Assembly (NCBI GenBank): GCA_001717545.1
Contig: CP017039.1
Coordinates: 806,001 to 870,000 of the forward strand
From: Anaerolineaceae bacterium oral taxon 439
GTDB lineage: Bacteria > Chloroflexota > Anaerolineae > Anaerolineales > Anaerolineaceae
Direction of reading: 5' to 3'
Length of the DNA stretch: 64,000 nucleotides
Shown here: positions 33,216 to 42,694 of the stretch, piece by piece
Layout of the letters: each line of letters opens with the position of its first letter
How positions within the stretch are numbered: the stretch's first letter is position 1
Position numbers and translations under genes: made by a program
The notes under the pieces: generated by a model
What the model was told of the DNA's origin: nothing
The model's input: only the letters and a program-made list of their open reading frames with translations
Database searches by the model: none

Positions 33216-34342
33216 CCGGGGGGACGATCACGTTCCGGGCTGACGACGCCTGTCCGGCGGATTGGAACGGGACGATTTCCGGTCTTCCCGGCGCGTCGAT
33301 CCTGCAAACGGCGGAATGGGGCGCGTTAAAGGGCGCGCATGGCTGGAGGCCGCGCTGGCTGCGCTGGATCGGGGCCGACGGACGGACCGCCGCCGCGGCG
33401 CTCGTTCTCCGAAAAAAGATCGCCGGACCGTTTGAATTTCGCTACGTTCCGCGCGGTCCGCTGGTCGAGGCTGCCGATTGGGCGTTCTGCGAGCGGGTTT
33501 TCACGGACCTGACGGCGGACGCGCGGGCGGGCGGGGCGATCTTCCTGAAAACGGACCGCGACGTCCCTATCGGGTACGGCGTCCCCGGGAGCGAAACGTA
33601 CCGGGAGGACGCGGATGGGGCCGCATGGCTGAGTTTATTGAAGCGGCGCGGGTTCCGTTATTCCGAAGCGCAGGTCCAGTTCGCGAATTCAGTCTGGATC
33701 GACCTGACGCCGGATGAGGAGACGCTGTTGGCGAACATGAAGCAGCGGGCGCGGTATAAAGCGCGGCTGGCGCTGAAAAAGGGCGTTTCGGTCCGGCGCG
33801 GCGCTGAATCGGAGTTTGAAGAATTTTACGAGCTGTACCGGGTTACGGCGCGGCGCGACGGGTTTATTATCCGTGAAAAGGCGTATTACCTGGACGTGTG
33901 GACCCGGTTTTACAGGGCGGGGATGATGATCCCGCTGGTCGCCGGGGTCGGGAACGAAACCGTCGCGGTGGTCCTGCTGTTCCTGTTCGCCGGGAAAGCC
34001 TGGTACGTTTACGGGATGTCGTCGGGGACGCATCGCGAGAAAATGCCGAATTATGCGCTGCAATGGGAGGCGATCCGGACCGCAAAGGCGGAGGGCGCGC
34101 GCGTATATGATCTCTGGGGCGCGCCGGACGTTTTCGGCGAGGGGGATCGGATGTGGGGCGTGTACCAGTTCAAGCGCGGGCTGGGCGGGTACGAGGTTTT
34201 ATCTCCCGGCGCGTATGACTTGCCGCTGCGCCCGTTCCTGTACCGCGCTTACGCGGCCGGGCTGCGGCTGCTGACCGGGGTGCGGCGATTCCTGTACCGG
34301 GTCCGGGAGCGGGGCGGCGAGAGCGACGGAGGCGAAGCGTGA
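33212..34342 (+). CDS. FemAB-like GNAT-fold aminoacyltransferase 2
   Basis: 376 residues from GTG 33212, chosen because GGAGG lies five bases upstream and it makes a GTGA overlap; a longer frame to 33080 runs inside the previous gene. It has the same landmarks as the previous protein (SILQTAEWGALKGAHGW, FRYVPRGPLVE, NMKQRARYKARLALKKG, YVYGMSSGTHREKMPNYALQW, VYDLWGAPD). Identity between them looks moderate, consistent with an old duplication and different positions or substrates. The C-terminal arginine-rich helix could dock on the membrane. It is coupled to the following membrane protein by another GTGA overlap. Confidence 0.87.
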   Translation: MTGGTITFRADDACPADWNGTISGLPGASILQTAEWGALKGAHGWRPRWLRWIGADGRTAAAALVLRKKIAGPFEFRYVPRGPLVEAADWAFCERVFTDLTADARAGGAIFLKTDRDVPIGYGVPGSETYREDADGAAWLSLLKRRGFRYSEAQVQFANSVWIDLTPDEETLLANMKQRARYKARLALKKGVSVRRGAESEFEEFYELYRVTARRDGFIIREKAYYLDVWTRFYRAGMMIPLVAGVGNETVAVVLLFLFAGKAWYVYGMSSGTHREKMPNYALQWEAIRTAKAEGARVYDLWGAPDVFGEGDRMWGVYQFKRGLGGYEVLSPGAYDLPLRPFLYRAYAAGLRLLTGVRRFLYRVRERGGESDGGEA

Positions 34343-35541
34343 GCGGGACGAAGCGGCGGATCCTGATCCTTGGCGCGATCGGATTGCTGATGATTTACTA
34401 TGGGTTGAAGCTGTATCGCGCGCCGCTGGAGTCGTATACCTGGACGGAGCTGCTGATCAACTATGCGGCGGGGTTCATCCGACGCGGGCTGGTCGGGCGC
34501 GTCGCCTATTATTTTTCGCAGTTTGTATCGCCGGTCTTCTTCCTGACGCTGACGGTAATCCTGGGGTACCTGATCCAGTTGATCCTGTTCTTCGTTCAAA
34601 CGCGGTCGGTCCCCGACCGCGAATGGCTGTTGTTCGCGTTGTCGCCGACGGGGTTTTTATTTACCGCCTATAATTTCGACGCGTACGGGCGGAAGGACGT
34701 ATATCTTGTCGTCCTCTTCCTTCTCGCGTATGAGCTGATTCGTCGGCGCGTAAAGCTGCGGATCGCGTTCCCGCTGATTCTGGTCCTGTATGAAATCGGC
34801 GCGCTGATCCATGAATACGCGCTCTTTTACTTTCCGTTCGTTTTAGCGCTGCTGCTCGTGACGGAGAGCGGGCGATCGCGGCGGAGCCGGGCGCTGATCG
34901 CCGTCGTCGGGATCGTTTTCCTGATCGGGAATCTGGTCTGGCTTTTCGGGCTGTCGAACCAGTATTTCGATCTGGACCGGATCGCTTCGTCCTGGGAAGG
35001 GCTGATCCCGAATTATGAGCTGACGGCGCAGAGCGGCGCGATGGGGTGGCTGGGGATCCCGCTGAAGGACGGGCTTCAGCCGGTTTTCGATAAGCTGACC
35101 TTTCCGCAGACGTTTTTCTCATACCTGACGGCGGCGGCGCTGAGTCTGGTCCCGATGGCGCTGCTCGAACGGCGATTCGGGATCGCGCGGGCCGTTCGTG
35201 CCAGGCTTCAGGGCGAACCGCCGTTCGGCTGGCTGGCCGGCGCTTTCGCGCTGAGTACGGCGGCGATCTCGTTTTTCAGCTCGGACTGGGGGCGGCTGAT
35301 CTACCTGTATGGAATGAACCTGTTCCCGATCGGGACAGTGACGATCGAGCGGTTCGGGCTGACGGACCGCGCCGCGGCCGAGCCGGACGACGGTTATTCG
35401 CGGCTGAGCTTCGCGCTGCTGCTGATCCTGTTTACCTCGACATGGATGGTGAAGATGTATGTTGACGGGGGGCATATCGCGCTTCAGGGCGGGGCGATCT
35501 ATCGTCTGATGGACTGGATCGAACGGATCCAGGCAGGTTAA
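34339..35541 (+). CDS. Polytopic membrane protein of the polysaccharide locus
   Basis: 400 residues, GTG start overlapping the upstream stop by four bases. About nine or ten membrane helices are visible (for example 8-24, 50-90, 95-125, 145-165, 180-205, 290-330, 365-385). No family motif is secure. Charged loop residues after the first helices (TWTELLINYAAGFIRRGLVGR) and HEYALFYFPF resemble membrane glycan enzymes of the EpsG or GT-C type that polymerise or extend lipid-linked sugars, but I cannot assign it. Its position at the end of the operon suits a polymerase or modification enzyme. Confidence 0.75.
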   Translation: MSGTKRRILILGAIGLLMIYYGLKLYRAPLESYTWTELLINYAAGFIRRGLVGRVAYYFSQFVSPVFFLTLTVILGYLIQLILFFVQTRSVPDREWLLFALSPTGFLFTAYNFDAYGRKDVYLVVLFLLAYELIRRRVKLRIAFPLILVLYEIGALIHEYALFYFPFVLALLLVTESGRSRRSRALIAVVGIVFLIGNLVWLFGLSNQYFDLDRIASSWEGLIPNYELTAQSGAMGWLGIPLKDGLQPVFDKLTFPQTFFSYLTAAALSLVPMALLERRFGIARAVRARLQGEPPFGWLAGAFALSTAAISFFSSDWGRLIYLYGMNLFPIGTVTIERFGLTDRAAAEPDDGYSRLSFALLLILFTSTWMVKMYVDGGHIALQGGAIYRLMDWIERIQAG

Positions 35542-35644
35542 AGATCACCTTTTCTCCCGCATATCCATGACAAATTTGACTCTATTTCGCATTCTCCGGC
35601 GGGAACCTATGGTAAGATAAAGACGTGTAATAGGAAAGACAGGC

Positions 35645-35992
35645 ATGAATAACAAGATATCAATCGTAGAAGGACCGCCGCCGACGTTCGAACCTGTTCC
35701 CGGCGACTGGGCCAGCGCCGTGATCAACGGGACGCGCGCGTATGGCGTTGTGATGACGCACCTGCGCACGATGAACGGGACCGGGTTGATCGAACGCTGC
35801 CATCAGACCTGGAACCAGCAGGATACGATGGTTCTCCAGTACCGGAACGAATATGGGGAACATGAGATGCCGATTATTGCGGCGCGGGCGTTCGATACGG
35901 ACGAAGGCCAGAAAATTACGCTCTGGCTCCGCGTTCGCCCGGAGCAGATTAAGTTCGAAGTCAGTTACGGAGACGACGAGACGCAGGATTAA
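35645..35992 (+). CDS. Uncharacterised 115-residue protein
   Basis: Unrecognised family. The sequence NNKISIVEGPPPTFEPVPGDW, then NGTRAYGVVMTHLRTMNGTG and RCHQTWNQQDTMVLQYRNEYG suggests a small beta-rich fold; there is no signal peptide. Its codon use matches native genes and AGGAAAGACAGG precedes the ATG; a TAAGAT -10 (35613-35618) lies 27 bases before it, so it is a real, separately transcribed gene. It is followed after 87 bases by the C39-like peptidase. One cysteine (RCHQT) and no metal motif are seen. Confidence 0.7.
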   Translation: MNNKISIVEGPPPTFEPVPGDWASAVINGTRAYGVVMTHLRTMNGTGLIERCHQTWNQQDTMVLQYRNEYGEHEMPIIAARAFDTDEGQKITLWLRVRPEQIKFEVSYGDDETQD

Positions 35993-36079
35993 TCATCAGG
36001 GCGAACGCCGCGTGAGCGAAGGCCTCCGTCGCGGTTTCGTTCCCGTCCGAAAGACGGATTCAGGATCACTTTTCCCTTT

Positions 36080-37417
36080 ATGCATTCAGATCGAGAATAC
36101 GGACCTCCCATCTTTTTTATCCTCATTGTCATTTTTATCGTCTGCGTGGCGACGGTTACGCCGGCGCGTCTGATCCTGATGGCCAGGATCGACGAGCTGA
36201 AGACGCGGCTGTTTTTCATGACGAATCATCCGGGCGAAAGCGTCTTTATTCCTGTCGAGGCGCGGACGGCTACGGCGAACGCGCTGATCCCGCTGACGGC
36301 TCTCGCGACGCATACGCCGACGCCTTCGCCGACGCCGACGCAGCCGACGTCAACCCCGCGTCCGGAGGATACCGAGGTCCCGACCGCGACCCCTTCGCCA
36401 ACGCCCGCGCCGACCGAAACGCCGTATCCGCTCCCGTCGAGCTACCGGATCGAAGGGATAAAATACGAAACGCAGCATGGTATCTGGAATTACTGCGCGC
36501 CGACAAATCTGTCGATGGCGCTGACGTATTGGGGCTGGCAGGGAGACCGGACGGTCACCGGGAAAGCGCTCAAGCCGTTCGATAAGGATAAGAATGTGAT
36601 GCCGAGCGAGATGATCGAGTACGTGCAGTCGGAAACCGGTTATCGCGCGATCCTGCGGACCGCAGGAACGGACGAGTTGATAAAAAAATTGATCGTCAAC
36701 GATTTCCCGGTCCTGATCGAGAAGGGCGCGTTCATGCATGAAGTCGACGGGACGCTGAGCTGGATGGGGCATTTCAATGTCGTGAGCGGGTATGACGATT
36801 TGAAGCGGCAGTGGATCGTCCAGGATTCCTACTACGAGGCCGATTGGCGCGTCGATTATACTCAGCTGGCGGAAGAATGGATTTCGTTTAATAACGCGTT
36901 TCTGGTCGTTTACCCCGCCGAGCTGGAGAGCGATCTTTACCGGCTCCTCGGACCGTACACGAATAACGATTGGGCGAATAAAAACGCGTATAAATTCGCC
37001 GAAAAGCAGGTCGAAGAGGCCGTTTCCGATGAGCAGAAGTTCTACGCGCTTTTCAACCGCGGCGACGCGCTTGTCGACCTGAACGATTATGCCGGCGGGG
37101 CCGCGTCGTTCGATGAGGCGTTTACCTGCTATAACTCGATTGGCGTGAAACGACGTCCGTACCGGATGATCTGGTATCGGACGGGGCCTTTCCTCGCGTA
37201 TTATTACAGCGGACGGTATCAGGACGTTATCGAGCTGGCGAATCTGGCGATCGCGAGCACGAAAGAGCCCTATCTCGAAGAGGCGTATTATTGGCGGGCG
37301 ATGGCGAACCTGGCGCTTGGGCGGTACGCCGACGCGAATAACGATATCGCGACCTGCCTCGATATCCATCCCGGCTTTGGCGCCTGCGAAACGGTGAAGG
37401 CGAATAACGGGTTTTAG
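36080..37417 (+). CDS. Membrane-anchored C39-like cysteine peptidase with C-terminal repeats
   Basis: 445 residues. An N-terminal helix (10-30) anchors the protein, followed by a Thr/Pro/Ser-rich linker (78-118) that places the rest outside the cell. Residues about 125-260 form a peptidase C39-like (papain-fold) domain: NYCAPTNLSMAL with Cys139 as nucleophile, GHFNVVSGYD with His231, and an Asp in IVQDSY. The remaining 180 residues contain TPR-like helices (AEKQVEEAV, YALFNRGDALVDLNDY, YWRAMANLALGRYADA). No ABC exporter accompanies it, so it is not a bacteriocin-processing C39 but a C39_2-type extracellular peptidase or peptidase-like domain. The ATG has no visible ribosome site. Confidence 0.82.
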   Translation: MHSDREYGPPIFFILIVIFIVCVATVTPARLILMARIDELKTRLFFMTNHPGESVFIPVEARTATANALIPLTALATHTPTPSPTPTQPTSTPRPEDTEVPTATPSPTPAPTETPYPLPSSYRIEGIKYETQHGIWNYCAPTNLSMALTYWGWQGDRTVTGKALKPFDKDKNVMPSEMIEYVQSETGYRAILRTAGTDELIKKLIVNDFPVLIEKGAFMHEVDGTLSWMGHFNVVSGYDDLKRQWIVQDSYYEADWRVDYTQLAEEWISFNNAFLVVYPAELESDLYRLLGPYTNNDWANKNAYKFAEKQVEEAVSDEQKFYALFNRGDALVDLNDYAGGAASFDEAFTCYNSIGVKRRPYRMIWYRTGPFLAYYYSGRYQDVIELANLAIASTKEPYLEEAYYWRAMANLALGRYADANNDIATCLDIHPGFGACETVKANNGF

Positions 37418-37434
37418 ACGGAAATGAAAACGAC

Positions 37435-38667
37435 ATGCCGGTAAGAATCCTTCATTTTGCGGACGCGCATATCGACTGTGTCTCCGGCGGAAAGCGCGAT
37501 CCGGCGACCGGGTTCTCCTATCGGACGCTGGACTTCCTGAAAGCGTTTGATACGATCGTTGACACGGCGATCGACGAAAACGTCGATCTGGTCTTATTCG
37601 CCGGCGACGCTTACCGCGACGCAACGCCGAGCCCGACGTTTCAGAGAGAATGGGACCGGCGCATGATGCGGCTGTCGGCGGCGCGGATCCCGACGCTGAT
37701 GATCCCCGGGAATCATGATCTGACTCCGACGTCGACGAAAGCTGACGCGCTTCAGGAATTTGCCTCGTTCGATATTCCTTACCTGCACCTGGCCAGCGGG
37801 GAGCCGCGGCTTTGGACGCCGGCGGAGCTGGACGGGGCGGCGGTTCAGGTGATTACCGTCCCCTGGATTACTCGTTCGCGCGTGATCCTGAACGCGCTGG
37901 AGCTGGAAACGACGGCGGACGAGCTGACGGACCGGGTCGTCGACGCGTTTGAAGGCTGGATCGAGGCGCTTCTCGCCAAGACCGATCCCGCGCTCCCGAC
38001 CGTCCTCATGGCGCACTATGCGGTCGCGGGCGCGCGTTACCCGAATCAGCAGATGGTCACGCTGGGCGGAGAAATTACGCTTCCGGTCGCGCTGACGCGC
38101 GATCCGCGGATTACGTATACCGCGCTGGGACATATTCATCTTTTTCAGGACCTTAATCCCGGCGCGCAGCCGCCGGTCGTTTATCCCGGCTCGATTGAAC
38201 GCGTGAATTTCGGCGAAGCGGGCGACCCAAAGGGTTTCGTGATTGCCGAGCTTCAGCCCGGTAGCGCGACGTACACGTTCCGCGAGATTCCCGGGCGAAG
38301 GTTCTTCAGCCGGGATATCCGGATCGCCAGCGAGGAGACGTTTCAGGACGAGGTCCTGGCGGCGCTACCGAGCGAAGCCTTCGCTCAGGACGCGATGGTC
38401 CGGCTGACGATCCGTTATCCGGCGGATTGGGAAGCCGCGTTCGATCCTCGCGAAGCGAGGCGGCGAATGCGGGGTGCGCTCGAATTTCATCTTATTCAGC
38501 GCCCCGAGCGTCCCATGCGGCAGCGGATCAGCTCGGATACCCCGGTCAGCAGCCTGTCTCCGGCTGACCTGCTGCGAAAATATTGCGAGACGTTGGGTAT
38601 GGCCGACGCGGATATCGCGGCGCTTCAACGCGGCGCCGCCGAAATCTTCGCCGGGATGGATATTTGA
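37435..38667 (+). CDS. sbcD: DNA repair exonuclease SbcD/Mre11 type
   Basis: 410 residues. The calcineurin-type metal centre is visible: FADAHID (Asp, His), FAGDAYRD, MIPGNHDLT, MAHYAV and ALGHIH. The GDLFD motif of most SbcD is GDAYRD here, which keeps the metal Asp. A C-terminal capping region of about 130 residues binds SbcC. The enzyme forms an ATP-dependent nuclease with SbcC that processes hairpins and blocked DNA ends. The usual partner gene is not adjacent: a CBS-domain gene lies between sbcD and sbcC, though the whole stretch seems to be one transcription unit. Confidence 0.9.
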   Translation: MPVRILHFADAHIDCVSGGKRDPATGFSYRTLDFLKAFDTIVDTAIDENVDLVLFAGDAYRDATPSPTFQREWDRRMMRLSAARIPTLMIPGNHDLTPTSTKADALQEFASFDIPYLHLASGEPRLWTPAELDGAAVQVITVPWITRSRVILNALELETTADELTDRVVDAFEGWIEALLAKTDPALPTVLMAHYAVAGARYPNQQMVTLGGEITLPVALTRDPRITYTALGHIHLFQDLNPGAQPPVVYPGSIERVNFGEAGDPKGFVIAELQPGSATYTFREIPGRRFFSRDIRIASEETFQDEVLAALPSEAFAQDAMVRLTIRYPADWEAAFDPREARRRMRGALEFHLIQRPERPMRQRISSDTPVSSLSPADLLRKYCETLGMADADIAALQRGAAEIFAGMDI

Positions 38668-38712
38668 TTTGGCGCTGCGTCAGGGAAACGGACAAACAGA
38701 GAGTTAAGATAC

Positions 38713-40071
38713 ATGGGTGCGAAAATTCTATTGATGCTCGTTCTGATCGTTATCAACGGGCTTTTTTCGATGACAGAGATGGCGGTCGTGTCGCTTCGAA
38801 AGTCGAAGCTTCAAAGTGAAATCGCTAAGGGGAACCGGAAGGCTCAGGCAGCGCATGATCTTTCGGAGCACCCGTCCGATTTTTTTTCAATGATTCAGAT
38901 TGCGATTACGCTCGCGGGCGTGGTCTCCGGCGCGATCGGTTCGATCGCCTTTTCGGCTCCGATCGAAGCGCAGCTTTGCAAGGTCCGTTTTTTAGCGCCG
39001 GTCGCCGATACGCTTTCGGTCCTGATCGTTTCGATCCTGGTTACTTATTTATCGCTGGTTATCGGCGAGCTCGTCCCCAAGCGGATCGCGATCGCTTATC
39101 CGGAAAAAATCGCGATTCAGGTCGGCGGTTTCATGACCGGGATCGCCAACGTCGCCAAGCCGCTCGTCCGTTTCCTGAGTTTTTCGTCGGATATCGGGAT
39201 CCGTCTTTTGGGCGTCAGGGAGAACAGCGAGCCGCCGGTTTCCGAGGACGAGGTGAAAGCGATGATCGAGCAGGGGAAGCAGTCGGGCGTATTCGAAGAA
39301 ACGGAACAGGATATCGTCGAATCGGTTTTCCGGATGAGCGATCGCGCGGTTCATGCGATGATGACGCCGCGGACCGACGTGACCTGGGTCAATATCGCCG
39401 AACCGATCGAGGATATCCTGGAAGAAATCCGCGCGTCGAACGAGACGTATTTCCCCGTCGTCCGGGACCATCCGGATAACGTCCTCGGAATCGTCAGCGT
39501 CAAGAAAATTCTTGACCGGTATATTTCCGGTCAGGAAATCCGTCTTGAAGAGCTTATCGATACGCCGCTCTTCCTGCCGGAGTCGACCCCGGCGCTCTCC
39601 GCGCTGGATTCGCTCCGCGAGTCCGGGAAGCAGGCGGCGATTATCATTGACGAGTATGGCGGGTTTTCCGGGCTGGTAACGCCGGTCGATATTCTCGAAG
39701 AGCTCGTCGGAGAAATCCCTTCGGCGGACGACGAAACGTATGAGCCGGAGATCGTAACCCGGGAGGACGGGTCGTTCCTGATCGACGGAGGCCTCGATAT
39801 CGAGGATATGAAAGACATGCTGGGAGTGGATCAGCTCGAAGATCAGGAACGCGTCGATTATCAGACGGTCGCCGGGTTCCTTCTTTCGCGCTTCGGGTTT
39901 ATCCCGAAGGCGGGGGACACGATCGAAATGGGCGATTACCGTTTTGAAGTGGTCGACATGGATGGGCGGCGGATCGATAAAGTCCTCGTCGAACGTCTCC
40001 CGGCTCAGGATCCGGATTCGGCGCCGACCGAGGGCGGCGTTCAGCCCGACGCTGAAAAGGAAGACGAATGA
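38713..40071 (+). CDS. CNNM/CorC-like membrane protein with CBS domains
   Basis: 452 residues. A DUF21 membrane domain (about 1-190) with LVINGLFSMTEMAVVSLRKSK and a large helix bundle, two CBS motifs (about 210-330: MTPRTDVTWVN and IDEYGGFSGLVTPVDILEELVGEI), and a CorC/HlyC C-terminal domain (345-430). Members are thought to export or regulate Mg2+/Co2+. It ends with an acidic Asp/Glu-rich tail. Its stop overlaps the sbcC start by four bases (ATGA). The position between sbcD and sbcC is unusual but translationally well coupled. Confidence 0.9.
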   Translation: MGAKILLMLVLIVINGLFSMTEMAVVSLRKSKLQSEIAKGNRKAQAAHDLSEHPSDFFSMIQIAITLAGVVSGAIGSIAFSAPIEAQLCKVRFLAPVADTLSVLIVSILVTYLSLVIGELVPKRIAIAYPEKIAIQVGGFMTGIANVAKPLVRFLSFSSDIGIRLLGVRENSEPPVSEDEVKAMIEQGKQSGVFEETEQDIVESVFRMSDRAVHAMMTPRTDVTWVNIAEPIEDILEEIRASNETYFPVVRDHPDNVLGIVSVKKILDRYISGQEIRLEELIDTPLFLPESTPALSALDSLRESGKQAAIIIDEYGGFSGLVTPVDILEELVGEIPSADDETYEPEIVTREDGSFLIDGGLDIEDMKDMLGVDQLEDQERVDYQTVAGFLLSRFGFIPKAGDTIEMGDYRFEVVDMDGRRIDKVLVERLPAQDPDSAPTEGGVQPDAEKEDE

Positions 40072-42668
40072 TCCCTGTTTGGCTGAAAATTCAGGGCTTC
40101 CTGTCGTACCGCGAGGCGGTCGAAATCGATCTGCGCCCGCTGCGGATCGCCTGTATCACCGGTGAAAACGGCGCGGGAAAATCGTCGCTGCTGGACGCGA
40201 TGACCTGGGCGCTCTTCGGCGAGGCGCGAAAGAACGACGCTTCGGTCGTGAACAGCGTGACCGCCGGGAGCGGCGGCGCGGGCGATAAGCCAACCGCCGA
40301 GGTCGCGTTTGAATTTAAATATGAAGGCGTCCTGTACCGGGTTATCCGGCGGTACGTGATCGGGAAATCCGGCGCGGCGATGAGCGTTGAGTTTCATAGT
40401 TATAATCCGGCGGATGCAAGCTGGACGATCCTGACCGAGAAGACGCGGCGCGAAACGGATAAAAAAATCTGCGGCATGCTCCATCTCTCGTACGATACGT
40501 TCGTTAACGCGTCGTTTTTTCTTCAGGGCAAGGCGGATAATTTCACCCGCGCCAACGCGACCGAACGGAAGCGCATCCTCAGCGATATCCTTAATTTATC
40601 GATTTGGGACGTTTATAAAAAAAAGGCTCAGGCGATCGAGTCGGCGCTCAAAACGGATCAGCGCTCGCTCGTGGATCAGGCGGCGTCGATCGACGCCGAG
40701 CTTTCCGAAGAAGACGCGCGGATCGCGCGGTTCGAGGAGATTCAGGCGGAAGCGAACCGCGCTCAGGAGCGTTTCGAGCTTGCGATCCAGCGGCTTCAGA
40801 ACGCGCGTGACGCCGAGGCGATGTTTACCGGGCGGCAGTCCGCGATCGAGGAGGAAGAGCGCGAGAATAACCGCCGCTTCCGTCAGCTCGAATCCGATCA
40901 GCGGATATTCGACGAGCGGACGGGTGAGCTCGAACGGACGCGGGCGACGCTTTCGAACGCGGACGCCGTTCGCGCCGATTATCAGGAGCTTCAGGCGGTC
41001 CGGGCGCGGCTGGCTGGGCTTCAGGCGTCTTCGCGGCGGTTTTACGAGCTGACGCAGGCGGTTCAAACCGCGGAACACGCGCTGCAGCTCGAAGAAACGC
41101 GGCTGACGAACCGGCTGGACGCGCTGGAGGAACAGCTGGCGCAGTTGGCCGAATTGGGGGCGGCGGTTGAGGCGGAGCGCGAGCGCTTTGTCGAAATCGA
41201 GCGGGATCTCGAAGCCGCGAACCTTCGGATTCAAACCAAAGCGGCGCACGAAAAGGCGCTGGACGAATTGAATGGACGCATGACCGGGAACAGCGTTGAC
41301 AATAAACTGCTGCGCGAGAGGATGAAGCAGATCGAGAAGCATCTGAACGAGGTCCGGGAGGCGGCGGGCGCGGTTTGTCCGTTCTGCGGACGGGAGATGA
41401 ACGAGGATCACTGTAAAAAATATGAAGCTGAGCTGTCCGCCGAGGGGAAGAAGCTCGGCGACGCGTTTCGCGCGAACAAGGCGGAAAACGAGCAGCTCAG
41501 CGCCGAAAAGGCCGCGCTGGACCGGGAGCTTGCGCTGATTCGTTCGTCCGAACGGGAGAAAATCGCGCTCGAAAGCGAACGCGCCCCGCTTGTCGCCCGC
41601 CGCGAAGGGTACGCGGCGGCGAAGGCGTCCTGGGACGGGCGCGAAGCGGAAGAGCGGGACAGGCTCGCGCTCGTTCTCGCCGGGAAATCGTTCGGGCGGG
41701 ACGAACGCGAAGCGATCGCCCGGTTTCAATCCGAGATCGACGCCCTGGGGTACGATCGCGCGGCGCATGAAGCCGCCTCGACGCGCGGTCAGGAACTGGC
41801 CGGCGCGGAAGACGCTTATCGAGCGGTCGAACGGGCGGCGGCGTCGTTCGCGCAGCTCGTTCGTGAGATCGGCGAGCGCGGCGACCGGCTCGAGACCGAC
41901 CGGGCCGATTATCATCGCCGCGTTGAGGCGTTAGCGGGAAAGCGGGCGGAGCTCAACGAGATCCGCAAGGGACTCCCGGATTTACAGCAGGCTCAGAACG
42001 AATATGAACTCGCGCACAGCGCCAGCGCGCAGCTGCAAACGGAGCTGGGCGCGGCGCGGCAGCGGCTCGAAGCGCTTAAAGAACTCAAGCGTCAGCGGGA
42101 TTCTCTTCAGTCCGAATTGGCCGGGCTCCGGAAACGGCTCGGCGTGGTCGAGAAGCTGAACGTCGCCTTTTCGCCGAAGGGGATCCCGGCGCTCCTGATC
42201 GACGAAGCGCTCCCGGAAATCGAGGAAAACGCTAACCGCGTTTTAGGCAGGCTGACGGAGGAACGGATGTCGATTCAGCTTACGACGCAGGGCGAATATA
42301 AAGATAAGAGTCGGACCGACGCACGGGAGACGCTGGATATCCTGATTCAGGATGAGACCGGGACGCGCGACTATGAGCTTTTTTCCGGCGGGGAAGCGTT
42401 CCGCGTCAACTTTGCGATCCGATTGGCGCTGTCGGCGATGCTGACACGCCGCGCCGGGTCGCGGCTCAGCCTTCTCGTTATCGACGAGGGATTCGGGTCG
42501 CAGGACGCCGACGGGCGCCAGCGCCTGATCGAGGCGATTCACGCGATTCAGGACGATTATGAAAAAATCCTGGTTATTACGCATCTCGAAGAGCTTAAAG
42601 ACGCGTTCCAATCGCGGATCGAGGTCGTCAAAGGCGAAAACGGTTCTTCCGTGAAGGTTATTCCGTGA
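40068..42668 (+). CDS. sbcC: SbcC/Rad50-type SMC ATPase
   Basis: 866 residues. N-terminal ATPase half with GENGAGKSSLLDAM (about 30-43), a long coiled coil (about 180-700) and the C-terminal half with LFSGGEAFRVNFAIRLALS (signature) and LLVIDEGFGSQDADG (Walker B and D-loop). The zinc hook lies at CPFC (C437, C440) in the middle of the coil. It is shorter than E. coli SbcC (about 1050), mostly in the coiled coil. It is the partner of the SbcD-like nuclease encoded 1.4 kb upstream. The ATG overlaps the stop of the CBS protein gene. Confidence 0.92.
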   Translation: MIPVWLKIQGFLSYREAVEIDLRPLRIACITGENGAGKSSLLDAMTWALFGEARKNDASVVNSVTAGSGGAGDKPTAEVAFEFKYEGVLYRVIRRYVIGKSGAAMSVEFHSYNPADASWTILTEKTRRETDKKICGMLHLSYDTFVNASFFLQGKADNFTRANATERKRILSDILNLSIWDVYKKKAQAIESALKTDQRSLVDQAASIDAELSEEDARIARFEEIQAEANRAQERFELAIQRLQNARDAEAMFTGRQSAIEEEERENNRRFRQLESDQRIFDERTGELERTRATLSNADAVRADYQELQAVRARLAGLQASSRRFYELTQAVQTAEHALQLEETRLTNRLDALEEQLAQLAELGAAVEAERERFVEIERDLEAANLRIQTKAAHEKALDELNGRMTGNSVDNKLLRERMKQIEKHLNEVREAAGAVCPFCGREMNEDHCKKYEAELSAEGKKLGDAFRANKAENEQLSAEKAALDRELALIRSSEREKIALESERAPLVARREGYAAAKASWDGREAEERDRLALVLAGKSFGRDEREAIARFQSEIDALGYDRAAHEAASTRGQELAGAEDAYRAVERAAASFAQLVREIGERGDRLETDRADYHRRVEALAGKRAELNEIRKGLPDLQQAQNEYELAHSASAQLQTELGAARQRLEALKELKRQRDSLQSELAGLRKRLGVVEKLNVAFSPKGIPALLIDEALPEIEENANRVLGRLTEERMSIQLTTQGEYKDKSRTDARETLDILIQDETGTRDYELFSGGEAFRVNFAIRLALSAMLTRRAGSRLSLLVIDEGFGSQDADGRQRLIEAIHAIQDDYEKILVITHLEELKDAFQSRIEVVKGENGSSVKVIP

Positions 42669-42694
42669 GCGGGACGCCGTTGAAAGGATCGGAC

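Noticed and set aside
35576-35618. TTGACT plus TAAGAT as a promoter for the 115-residue gene
   Set aside because: The hexamers are 31 bases apart, far from 17; only the -10 was mentioned.
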